NCBI GenBank assembly: GCA_937864935.1
Contig: CALMDN010000367.1
Location: 1-7,201, forward strand
Length of the DNA stretch: 7,201 nucleotides
Direction: 5' to 3'
DNA from: an uncultured Bacteroidales bacterium
Lineage (GTDB): Bacteria; Bacteroidota; Bacteroidia; Bacteroidales; Lentimicrobiaceae
Shown: positions 1 to 5,265 of the stretch, in pieces
How positions within the stretch are numbered: the first letter of the stretch is position 1
Layout: every line of letters starts with the position of its first letter
The notes under the pieces: generated by a model
Told to the model about the DNA's origin: nothing
The model's database searches: none
Seen by the model: the letters and a program-made list of their open reading frames with translations, nothing else
Position numbers and translations under genes: made by a program

Positions 1-148
1 GGCTTCTATAATTTTATCCGAAACATCATCCTGCTCCTATTCATCCTTCTTCCCGAAAAACACTCAGCCACCAGGCTTTTCGATACATTTTTCGGAAACA
101 TCATCCTGCTCCTATTCATCCTTCTTCCCGAAAAACACTCAGCCACCA
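1..148. repeat. 75-bp direct tandem repeat, two units visible
   Basis: Two head-to-tail units occupy 1-73 and 74-148. Their 54-bp cores, 20-73 and 95-148, are identical base for base. The first 19-21 bases of each unit (starting GGCTTCTATA and GGCTTTTCGA) are related but have diverged, including small indels. The array starts at the window edge, so more units may lie upstream. Inside it, TTCCCGAAAAA (50-60) pairs with TTTTTCGGAAA (88-98) with one mismatch, giving a possible stem across the unit boundary. Because 75 is a multiple of three, an open frame on the minus strand repeats a 25-residue segment, but that peptide has no recognisable character and I do not call it a gene. Perfect core identity suggests a recent duplication or ongoing homogenisation. 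Confidence 0.9.
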
Positions 149-185
149 TGCACCATGCACCATGCACCTTGCACCTTGCACCATG
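144..185. repeat. Heptamer tandem repeat, six units of CACCATG/CACCTTG
   Basis: Six consecutive 7-mers run without a gap: CACCATG three times (144-164), CACCTTG twice (165-178), then CACCATG once (179-185). The first unit overlaps the last bases of the 75-bp repeat (ending at 148), so the array may have grown from its terminal CCACCA. Since 7 is not a multiple of three, all frames through it stay open and give 7-residue periodic nonsense peptides. It has the form of a variable-number repeat. No function can be read from it. Confidence 0.9.
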
Positions 186-213
186 TTTACCCGACGTAAC
201 GAAGAGGAGGCGG

Positions 214-244
214 GCCTGCCTGCTCTGACGGCAGTCAGACAGGC
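214..244. repeat. Bulged hairpin with CCTGCCTG / CAGACAGG ends
   Basis: GCCTG (214-218) pairs with CAGGC (240-244), and TCTGAC (224-229) pairs with GTCAGA (234-239), leaving a GGCA loop and a 5-nt bulge (219-223) on the left. The termini CCTGCCTG (215-222) and CAGACAGG (236-243) are the same as those of the hairpin at 2871-2896, which suggests a dispersed small element. It lies 28 nt past the stop codon of the minus-strand barrel gene and could stabilise that mRNA 3' end. No U-tract follows the stem on the minus strand, so it is not a canonical intrinsic terminator. Confidence 0.7.
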
Positions 245-271
245 TCAATGCTCCAGGCCCTATGCCATGTA

Positions 272-1654
272 CTAAAATAAAAACCCGAGGTTGATGTAGA
301 GTCCGCTGTCGCCATCGCGTTTGTCGCCGGCCATTCCATAATCCACGGCAACGATGAAATTCTGGTTCATGGCTATCCGCAGTCCGGCTCCGTAGGAGGT
401 ATGCAATCCCTGGCTTTCGCTGCTGAAGTAGGTTTGCAGGTCTTCAGCCGGGACGCCGCTGAGGTTGAGTTCCGACTCCCGGGTCAGCATGCCGGTATCG
501 GTAAACAGGTTGAGTGAACAATAGAAATTCTGCTTCCAACGGTAGAATTTCCAGAACTTGTAGCGGAACTCAAAATTACCATAGGTAAAATCTTCGCCCA
601 CCACCCGGTTGCGCAAAATCCCCCTGAGCGACCTGGCGCCGCCGAGACCATCATTTTTGGTGGTACGTGTAAAGGTGTTGACCATGTATGGTTGCATGTA
701 GAACGGAACATCCCCGTCGATGGTGCCCTGCCAGCCGATGCGGTAAGCAAATGTAAGTTTCTCCTTCATGAGGGTGAGGTACTGCCGGTGGGTGACGGCC
801 AGTTTGGTATAGGCTGTTTCGGTGTTGCCCATGAAACGGGGTGCTGTCATCAGCACAACCTCTGCCCAAAGACCCCTGTTGGGATTGGCCTCGTTGTCGC
901 GGGTGTCGAATACAAGACCCGTTTTGATAAAATGATGGGTTCCACCGTCTGTTTCCTGCCGGGGAATAATCCCCCAGTCTGCATAGAGATCATACAGTCC
1001 GTCAACTTCAGGCAGTTTATCGGCTTCATCGCGTCCTTTGTTGAGGCGGTCAACATCTACTGAACCGATCTGTGTATTGAAGTAGCCGTAGCCCACAAGC
1101 CAGCGGAGCGGCAATTCTTTGATTTTTCCCTGAAAATCCACTGTGATCCTTCCAAGTTTCCGCTCATGCCTGTAGAAAACACGGGAGATATAATCATCAT
1201 CCGTATCGTCTTCAAAAGCAGCGTTATACTCAGCATTGTACCCGTTGAATCCGTAGAAATCGAGGGCTCTTTCGGTCAGAAAACTGAAATCAGCCGTTAC
1301 CCTGATCTGGTGTGGCAACAGGTATTTTGAATCGAAGAAGAGCTGGTTGATACCGCTTCCCTTGGTGGTACGCGACCATTCTGCATAAAGCGACCAACGG
1401 TAATCGGGATAGGTGGTGCCATCGCCATACTGAAAAAGGTTTCCCAGCAAGCCATACTGAAATCCGAGATCGGAGTCAAAAGCAACAGCCGGGAGTGCCC
1501 CGAAACTCAATCCGGTCTTCACTTTCTCTTTCACTCCTTTGCCGGCTGAAGTCAGCGAATCGGCTGGCTGTGCATACAACAGGCTGAACGGCAGACCAAC
1601 AATCAACAATGCCACGAGCATCATGGCAGTTCTTCTTTTCATCATGGGTTTCAT
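272..1654 (-). CDS. Omp85-like (BamA/TamA surface-antigen) outer-membrane beta-barrel without POTRA domains
   Basis: This 460-residue protein is predicted to sit in the outer membrane. Residues 1-28 form a signal peptide: a basic start (KRR at 6-8), a hydrophobic core, and LLYAQ as the likely cleavage region. Only about 20 linker residues follow before alternating aromatic/polar beta-strand sequence that runs to the end, and the chain closes with a terminal Phe as barrel proteins usually do. LRGI at 343-346, preceded by GLGGARS, matches the (V/I)RG(F/Y) motif of loop 6 in Omp85 barrels. No POTRA repeats fit in the short N-terminus, so it is not a canonical BamA. Family knowledge allows roles in protein or lipid insertion or in export; the substrate is unknown. 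ATG at 1654 is used; Met4 or Met5 would also leave a good signal peptide. A weak promoter-like TACCTTCG (minus strand, 1677-1684) lies just upstream. The zinc-ribbon gene lies 136 nt upstream on the same strand. Confidence 0.85.
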   Translation of the reverse strand: MKPMMKRRTAMMLVALLIVGLPFSLLYAQPADSLTSAGKGVKEKVKTGLSFGALPAVAFDSDLGFQYGLLGNLFQYGDGTTYPDYRWSLYAEWSRTTKGSGINQLFFDSKYLLPHQIRVTADFSFLTERALDFYGFNGYNAEYNAAFEDDTDDDYISRVFYRHERKLGRITVDFQGKIKELPLRWLVGYGYFNTQIGSVDVDRLNKGRDEADKLPEVDGLYDLYADWGIIPRQETDGGTHHFIKTGLVFDTRDNEANPNRGLWAEVVLMTAPRFMGNTETAYTKLAVTHRQYLTLMKEKLTFAYRIGWQGTIDGDVPFYMQPYMVNTFTRTTKNDGLGGARSLRGILRNRVVGEDFTYGNFEFRYKFWKFYRWKQNFYCSLNLFTDTGMLTRESELNLSGVPAEDLQTYFSSESQGLHTSYGAGLRIAMNQNFIVAVDYGMAGDKRDGDSGLYINLGFLF

Positions 1655-1790
1655 AAGCGGCAGCGTAAATGAATGCCGAAGGTAACCATTTGTTGTGAAT
1701 CTGAAAAACGGATGTGAGAATATACCACAACACAGAAAGCCCCGTCAAACGGAGCCTGGCAATAAACTGATTTTTCAGCGCTTAGGCTGT

Positions 1791-2093
1791 TCAGACGCTC
1801 TGCATCATCATGGGGTGCAGCTTGGAGACTTCACCATCGCGACGGCAATAAGGGCAATCGATCATGGGTTCGGTGAAATCAAGACCGCACTTCGGGCAAC
1901 GGTAACGGGTATATTGCAACAACTCGGCCGGAGCCGACATTCTGTAAGCAACATAACCGGCCAAAGGCGTCAGAAACAAACTGATAACAAATACCTTCAG
2001 CTTGCCGATTTTACGGTTGCCGGCGGCATAGGTTACCAGTATCATCATCAGAACATAATATATCCCGACGAAAAGTGCTCCGAGAAAACTCAT
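1791..2093 (-). CDS. Small membrane protein with C-terminal zinc ribbon
   Basis: This 100-residue protein begins with two hydrophobic segments, about residues 3-24 and 33-51, joined by a short basic loop (NRKIGKLK, 26-33). A soluble tail follows with C66-P-K-C69 and C80-P-Y-C83. This CxxC-x10-CxxC arrangement is typical of a rubredoxin-like or zinc-ribbon knuckle that binds one Zn ion. The likely topology is a two-helix hairpin in the inner membrane with the ribbon in the cytoplasm, inferred from the basic loop and the cysteines. I do not recognise a named family. The intact coding frame, the paired cysteines and the clear division into membrane and metal-binding parts make it a credible gene. 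It may share transcription with the barrel gene downstream, but the 136-nt gap makes this uncertain. The ATG at 2093 is the only start that keeps the first membrane segment whole. Confidence 0.7.
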   Translation of the reverse strand: MSFLGALFVGIYYVLMMILVTYAAGNRKIGKLKVFVISLFLTPLAGYVAYRMSAPAELLQYTRYRCPKCGLDFTEPMIDCPYCRRDGEVSKLHPMMMQSV

Positions 2094-2105
2094 TATTGTG
2101 TCGTA

Positions 2106-2123
2106 TTTGTAGTGTTTGTAGTG
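2106..2123. repeat. Tandem duplication of TTTGTAGTG
   Basis: TTTGTAGTG occurs twice with no gap, 2106-2114 and 2115-2123. It lies 13 nt upstream of the ATG of the minus-strand zinc-ribbon gene, in what would be its leader or promoter. Two copies only; it may be chance or a slippage product. Confidence 0.5.
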
Positions 2124-2313
2124 TAACAGGTTAAGGCTTCATCATTCATCGGTGCCGGTTTTTCACGGAGTTGCTTTTCGGCCGGTCTGATGATCAGTTA
2201 TTCATTGCCGGATTCCCTAAAAGTAACTCCTATCGGAAGATGATTCTGATGAATTTTAATGGTTAAACTGAGATTGGATATTTTCATTTTTTAATGTGCC
2301 GGAGATTTTTTTT

Positions 2314-2338
2314 GACACCAATACACCAGGGCACCAAG
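2314..2338. repeat. 8-bp-period repeat (ACACCAAT, ACACCAGG, GCACCAAG)
   Basis: After a T-rich run, three consecutive octamers occupy 2315-2322, 2323-2330 and 2331-2338, fitting RCACCARK. The period and the CAC-n-AAG flavour match the arms of the larger palindrome at 2843-2956 (CCACTAAG, ACACGACG, GCTCCAAG). No matching inverted arm is visible nearby, so this looks like a half or decayed copy of the same class of intergenic repeat. Confidence 0.55.
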
Positions 2339-2516
2339 TAAGCGCCAACTTATATTATTTAAGAATTCATTCTATTCTGAGTCAGGTATATAGTTAAATT
2401 CACACCATTTTCACGGCTGAAACAATACCGCCATAATTAGCATTAATGGACCATGCATACTTCCGGAGTTAATCATATTATTTAGTTTGCTATTCGTATA
2501 ATACCATCTCCATTAC

Positions 2517-2774
2517 TCAAAACATTATAATTTTCATAAAAAAACGTATATCATAAACTTTTTCAAGGAGTCCAGGTCCAGGATTCTTATCTACTGTGCA
2601 AGCAGCATCAACTATTTGTTTACCAATTGAATCCTGTTCTTTAGGAATCTGTTCTGAATATTTTTGGTGAGAATTTGTGTTTTGGGGTCCCGATGGTATC
2701 GGGATGGTGTCATAATTTCTGATTTTTAAGATTCTGTTAAAGGTAATCACTGTTGTCCGGGAAAAAAGTTGCAA
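2517..2774 (-). pseudogene. Decayed N-terminal fragment of a GxxExxY-family gene
   Basis: The frame carries a recognisable GxxExxY N-terminus: YSEQIP, then IGKQIVDAA, then GPGLLEKVY, where G68-L-L-E71-K-V-Y74 is the family's signature. The homologous stretch spans about residues 36-80 (roughly 2535-2669). Family members are typically about 120-130 residues with a PD-(D/E)XK-like core, and their role is unsettled. Here the frame stops about 11 residues after the signature, so most of the protein, including the later conserved part, is missing. The 35 residues before the match are unrelated and include the small palindrome at 2688-2704, so the native start is probably lost. A Pro occupies the usual Leu position in KNPGPG, consistent with drift. 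No continuation was seen in the other minus-strand frames downstream. I regard it as a relic, not a working gene. Confidence 0.6.
2688..2704. repeat. Perfect small palindrome TCCCGA-tggta-TCGGGA
   Basis: A perfect 6-bp inverted repeat with a 5-nt loop lies at the upstream edge of the recognisable GxxExxY homology (minus strand). No T-tract follows on either strand, so an intrinsic terminator is unlikely. It may be a small dispersed palindrome that landed at the 5' end of the gene. Confidence 0.6.
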
Positions 2775-2842
2775 TTTAAACGAAATGCATTATTGCTGTG
2801 GGTTTCAGAAGAATTTAAATACAGACTGCTTACTTTCATTTT

Positions 2843-2956
2843 TTCGCCACTAAGACACGACGGCTCCAAGCCTGCCTGTTTGCACAGGCAGACAGGTTTC
2901 ACGAATTTATTTTACTCATTTAGTGTTACTTAGAGTCCTCGTGTCTTTGTGGCAAA
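2843..2956. repeat. Large imperfect inverted repeat with 8-bp periodic arms
   Basis: Left arm 2843-2870 and right arm 2929-2956 are inverted copies matching at 23 of 28 positions. The left arm reads in octamers CCACTAAG, ACACGACG, GCTCCAAG. The right arm, read on the minus strand, gives CCACAAAG, ACACGAGG, ACTCTAAG. A 26-bp hairpin (2871-2896) interrupts the left side. If it is removed, symmetry continues for another 8 bases (2897-2904 against 2921-2928, 5 of 8), leaving a 16-nt AT-rich loop. This has the look of a MITE- or REP-like intergenic palindrome. It lies about 190 bp upstream of the MFS gene. Confidence 0.8.
2871..2896. repeat. Hairpin CCTGCCTG...CAGACAGG nested in the larger palindrome
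   Basis: CTGCCTG (2872-2878) pairs perfectly with CAGGCAG (2885-2891) around a TTTGCA loop. Alternatively the outer CCTG and CAGG ends pair. The 8-bp termini CCTGCCTG and CAGACAGG are the same as in the hairpin at 214-244, while the centres differ. Its position inside one arm of the 2843-2956 repeat suggests insertion into a pre-existing element. Confidence 0.7.
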
Positions 2957-3144
2957 TTCTTTCCAAATTTTAGCCGGACAATAGTGAAAGGTAATTTGAT
3001 ATTCCAGCACATCAGATAGCGAATTACCGCTGAGATTTCTGCTTCATAAGGCACTGTTGCGTATTCCTGCGCTAAAACCTGTTTTATGAGAAACCGGTGA
3101 TTGATATTTTCCATACTTTAGCCTGTTTTTGAAATCTTCCAGCC
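2957..3144. other. Leader region upstream of the MFS gene
   Basis: The stretch is gene-free as far as I can tell. A 62-codon minus-strand frame (2926-3114) crosses it, but its end lies inside the palindromic repeat and its peptide matches nothing I know. The promoter for the MFS and EcsC genes should lie here. The nearest match to TAnnTTTG is TACTTTAG at 3114-3121, with one mismatch and no good -33 element at the right distance, so I do not call it. Confidence 0.5.
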
Positions 3145-4476
3145 TTGAAGAAAACCCAAAGAAATCAAGCCATCCGACTGGGTGACAAAAAGGTGATCAA
3201 CGGATGGGTAATGTACGACTGGGCCAATTCGGTCTATCAGCTAACCATCGCCTCCACCATTTTTCCGATCTATTACAATCAGGTAACACGTTCAGGTCCT
3301 GATGACTATACCGTAACATTCTTCGGAAAGGAAGTAATCAACACGGTGCTGTATTCCTGGTCCATTGCCGCAGCCTACCTTGTGGTGGCCTTTTTATCCC
3401 CCATGTTGTCCTCGGTTGCCGACTATACAGGGCGCAGGAAATCGTTCATGCAGTTTTTTACCTGGGTCGGAGCCCTGTCGTGCGGAACCCTGTTCTTCTT
3501 CACCAGCGACAACGTGGAACTGGGCATACTTGCCTTTACCATGGGAACCATCGGCTATGGCGGCAGCATTGTTTATTACAACTCTTTCCTTCCGGTGATC
3601 TGTGCACCCGAAGACCAGGACAGGGTGAGTGCCCGCGGATACTCCATGGGCTACCTCGGCGGAGTGGTATTGTTGCTGTTCAACCTGTTGATGATCATGA
3701 AGCCGGGCTGGTTTGGCATCAGCGATCCCTTTCTTCCGGCCCGTATCTCATTCCTCACCGTTTTCCTTTGGTGGATAGGCTTCTCAATGATCACCTTCAG
3801 GCGGCTGCCCAGATATACCTACCGCAAACGTCAGAAAGACAAAGACAGGAGCATCTTTTTTGAAGGGTACCGTGAGCTCGACAAGGTCTTTCAGCAGATA
3901 AGGAAAATGCCGAAGCTGAACTACTACCTGATCGGCTTCTTTTTCATGATGATGGGGGTACTCACCACCATGTTTATGGCAGCCACATACGGAGAAAAGG
4001 AACTCGGGCTTAAGGAGGATATCCTGATCCCCACCATTCTCATCATTCAGCTGGTGGGCATGGGCGGTGCGTGGATGTTTTCACGCCTTTCGGCCCGTAT
4101 CGGCAACCTTCAGGCCCTGCTGGTTTCGGTTACCCTGTGGATTTTCATCTGCATCGGAGCCTACTTTATTTCAAATTCCATACAGTTCATGGCCGCGGCC
4201 TTCTTCATCGGCATCGTAATGGGCGGATCCCAGGCCCTTGCCCGTTCTACCTACAGCAAGATGCTGCCAGCTTCAACTACCGACCATACCAGCTACTTCA
4301 GCTTTTACGATGTGATGGAAAAGCTGGCTACTGTAGCCGGTACCTTTAGTTTTGGTATCATTGAAGCCATCACAGGCAGCATGCGCTATTCGGTGCTGGC
4401 CATTGCCGTCTTTTTCATTATTGGCATTGTTTTCCTTCTTATTACACTGAATGCCAAAGTATTAAAGACGGCATAA
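3145..4476 (+). CDS. MFS transporter, UMF1 / Atg22-like family
   Basis: This 443-residue inner-membrane carrier has about 12 predicted membrane helices, the usual length for the family. The N-terminal KKVINGWVMYDWANSVYQ contains the family hallmark YDWANS at 24-29. The loop after the second helix has the MFS motif-A-like sequence SSVADYTGRRK (D93, G96, R97, R98, K99). QALARSTYSKMLP at 363-375 and the following FSFYDVMEK also match UMF1 proteins. Substrates of bacterial members are unknown; the name comes from yeast Atg22, a vacuolar amino-acid effluxer. The start is TTG at 3145: an in-frame stop at 3130-3132 rules out an upstream start, and the first ATG (3211) would cut into the conserved YDWANS region. 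GTG at 3193 is a less likely alternative. No Shine-Dalgarno sequence is visible. The EcsC gene follows after 42 nt and is probably in the same operon. Confidence 0.9.
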   Translation: MKKTQRNQAIRLGDKKVINGWVMYDWANSVYQLTIASTIFPIYYNQVTRSGPDDYTVTFFGKEVINTVLYSWSIAAAYLVVAFLSPMLSSVADYTGRRKSFMQFFTWVGALSCGTLFFFTSDNVELGILAFTMGTIGYGGSIVYYNSFLPVICAPEDQDRVSARGYSMGYLGGVVLLLFNLLMIMKPGWFGISDPFLPARISFLTVFLWWIGFSMITFRRLPRYTYRKRQKDKDRSIFFEGYRELDKVFQQIRKMPKLNYYLIGFFFMMMGVLTTMFMAATYGEKELGLKEDILIPTILIIQLVGMGGAWMFSRLSARIGNLQALLVSVTLWIFICIGAYFISNSIQFMAAAFFIGIVMGGSQALARSTYSKMLPASTTDHTSYFSFYDVMEKLATVAGTFSFGIIEAITGSMRYSVLAIAVFFIIGIVFLLITLNAKVLKTA

Positions 4477-4518
4477 AAGTTGTACATTCAGCCTGCATAA
4501 AATAGTTTCACTGTGCCG

Positions 4519-5166
4519 ATGGCTGAAAAACCCACCCCTTCCCTCATCAGAAAAGCCCTGGACATCGCTTATGAGAAGGCCCTTCAGGGACTACCTGGCC
4601 TGGCTCCGGCCGAAGAAATGGCGAGGCAGTACCTCGCCCGCGAGGGTAGCCTGAGGGATAAGGCAAACGCGCTGATCCGCTGGCAGGTTGCCAAAGCCGG
4701 TTCCAGTGGCTTTATCACAGGGCTTGGTGGTTTCGCTACCCTGCCTGTAACCTTGCCTGCCAATCTGGTAAGCGTACTATATTTTCAGGTTCGTATGATT
4801 GCCGCCATTGCTTACATGGGTGGTTACGACCTGCGCGACGACAGGGTGAAGTCACTGATTTATGTTTGCCTGGCCGGCAATATGGCCAAAGACATACTTC
4901 AGGAAGCCGGCATCAGTGCAGGCACAAGGCTTACTGCGCAGCTCACCGGCCGTATTTCTGAAACCACCCTCACAGCCATCAACAACAAACTGGGCATGGT
5001 GCTGCTGACCAAGTCAGGCAGCCGCGGCGGGATTAACCTCAGCCGCATGGTGCCGGTGGCCGGAGGGCTTATCGGCGGCACCTTCGATGTGGTCACCACC
5101 CGCATCATCGGGAAAATCGCCCTCAGGACCTTCATTCCTGAAAAGCAGCAGAAACAGCCCACCTGA
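4519..5166 (+). CDS. EcsC-family membrane-associated protein
   Basis: From the ATG at 4519 the product is 215 residues; an in-frame GTG at 4513 would add two. It has the EcsC layout: an amphipathic helical N-terminus (about 1-60), then a glycine-rich hydrophobic segment GFITGLGGFATLPVTLP (64-80) running into LVSVLYFQVRMIAAIAYMGG and YDLRDD (103-108), and a second glycine-rich segment VPVAGGLIGGTFD (178-190). There is no signal peptide, so it is probably cytoplasmic and membrane-associated through the glycine-rich segments. In Bacillus subtilis EcsC is encoded beside the EcsAB ABC transporter. Here no ABC subunit is adjacent, and the neighbour is an MFS carrier 42 nt upstream, probably co-transcribed. 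The biochemical function of the family is unknown. The family call rests on the spacing and flavour of the glycine-rich motifs. Confidence 0.8.
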   Translation: MAEKPTPSLIRKALDIAYEKALQGLPGLAPAEEMARQYLAREGSLRDKANALIRWQVAKAGSSGFITGLGGFATLPVTLPANLVSVLYFQVRMIAAIAYMGGYDLRDDRVKSLIYVCLAGNMAKDILQEAGISAGTRLTAQLTGRISETTLTAINNKLGMVLLTKSGSRGGINLSRMVPVAGGLIGGTFDVVTTRIIGKIALRTFIPEKQQKQPT

Positions 5167-5195
5167 CGGCCATGCAGAAAATGCCTTTAAAGGGC

Positions 5196-5225
5196 TTGTA
5201 TTTCCCGGTTTAGCTGATACATTTG
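5196..5225 (+). promoter_or_regulatory. Bacteroidota-type promoter for the M3 peptidase gene
   Basis: TTG (5196-5198), a 19-nt spacer and TACATTTG (5218-5225) fit the Bacteroidota consensus of a TTTG-like -33 box and TAnnTTTG at -7. The -33 box is one base short of the full TTTG. Transcription would begin near 5230-5232 and leave a leader of about 35 nt before the ATG at 5266. It lies 29 nt after the EcsC stop codon, which supports independent transcription of the peptidase. Confidence 0.65.
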
Positions 5226-5265
5226 CAGAGGAATTCCCAACACATCCTCAAACAATTTCAGTATC

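Larger units (their letters stand above)
2094..2516. other. Gene-free AT-rich region between zinc-ribbon gene and GxxExxY remnant
   Basis: No credible coding sequence is visible on either strand. The stretch contains a tandem 9-mer (2106-2123), an 8-bp-period repeat (2314-2338), the short palindrome CTGATgATCAG near 2187, and otherwise unstructured AT-rich sequence. The promoter of the minus-strand zinc-ribbon gene should be near 2094-2160, but I found no clear TAnnTTTG match there. Confidence 0.6.

Noticed and set aside
1..185. Possible CRISPR array
   Set aside because: There are only two 75-bp units with a 54-bp identical core and a roughly 21-bp joining segment that is itself related between units, plus 7-bp repeats without spacers. 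Neither has the repeat-spacer form of a CRISPR, and no cas gene is present.
214..244. Intrinsic terminator for the minus-strand barrel gene
   Set aside because: The stem is well placed, but no run of T follows it on the minus strand (the next bases are C/T-mixed), and related hairpins occur away from gene ends.
6..248. 80-codon minus-strand frame over the 75-bp and heptamer repeats
   Set aside because: Its peptide simply translates the repeats, with the same 25-residue block twice and heptamer-derived periodic residues. It has no family resemblance and lies wholly within repeat DNA.
692..1063. 123-codon plus-strand frame inside the barrel gene
   Set aside because: It is a shadow of the minus-strand barrel gene, whose signal peptide, RG motif and terminal Phe establish the true frame.
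1695..2126. 143-codon plus-strand frame opposite the zinc-ribbon gene
   Set aside because: It lies antisense to a frame with clear membrane segments and paired CxxC motifs, and its own translation is low-hydrophobicity, His/Gln-rich and featureless.
2926..3114. 62-codon minus-strand frame upstream of the MFS gene
   Set aside because: Its last codons are formed by the palindromic repeat, its peptide resembles no family I know, and it is not the missing part of the GxxExxY gene (wrong order and sequence).
3114..3121. TACTTTAG as a -7 promoter box for the MFS gene
   Set aside because: It differs from TAnnTTTG at one position, and no TTTG or TTG lies 18-21 nt upstream.
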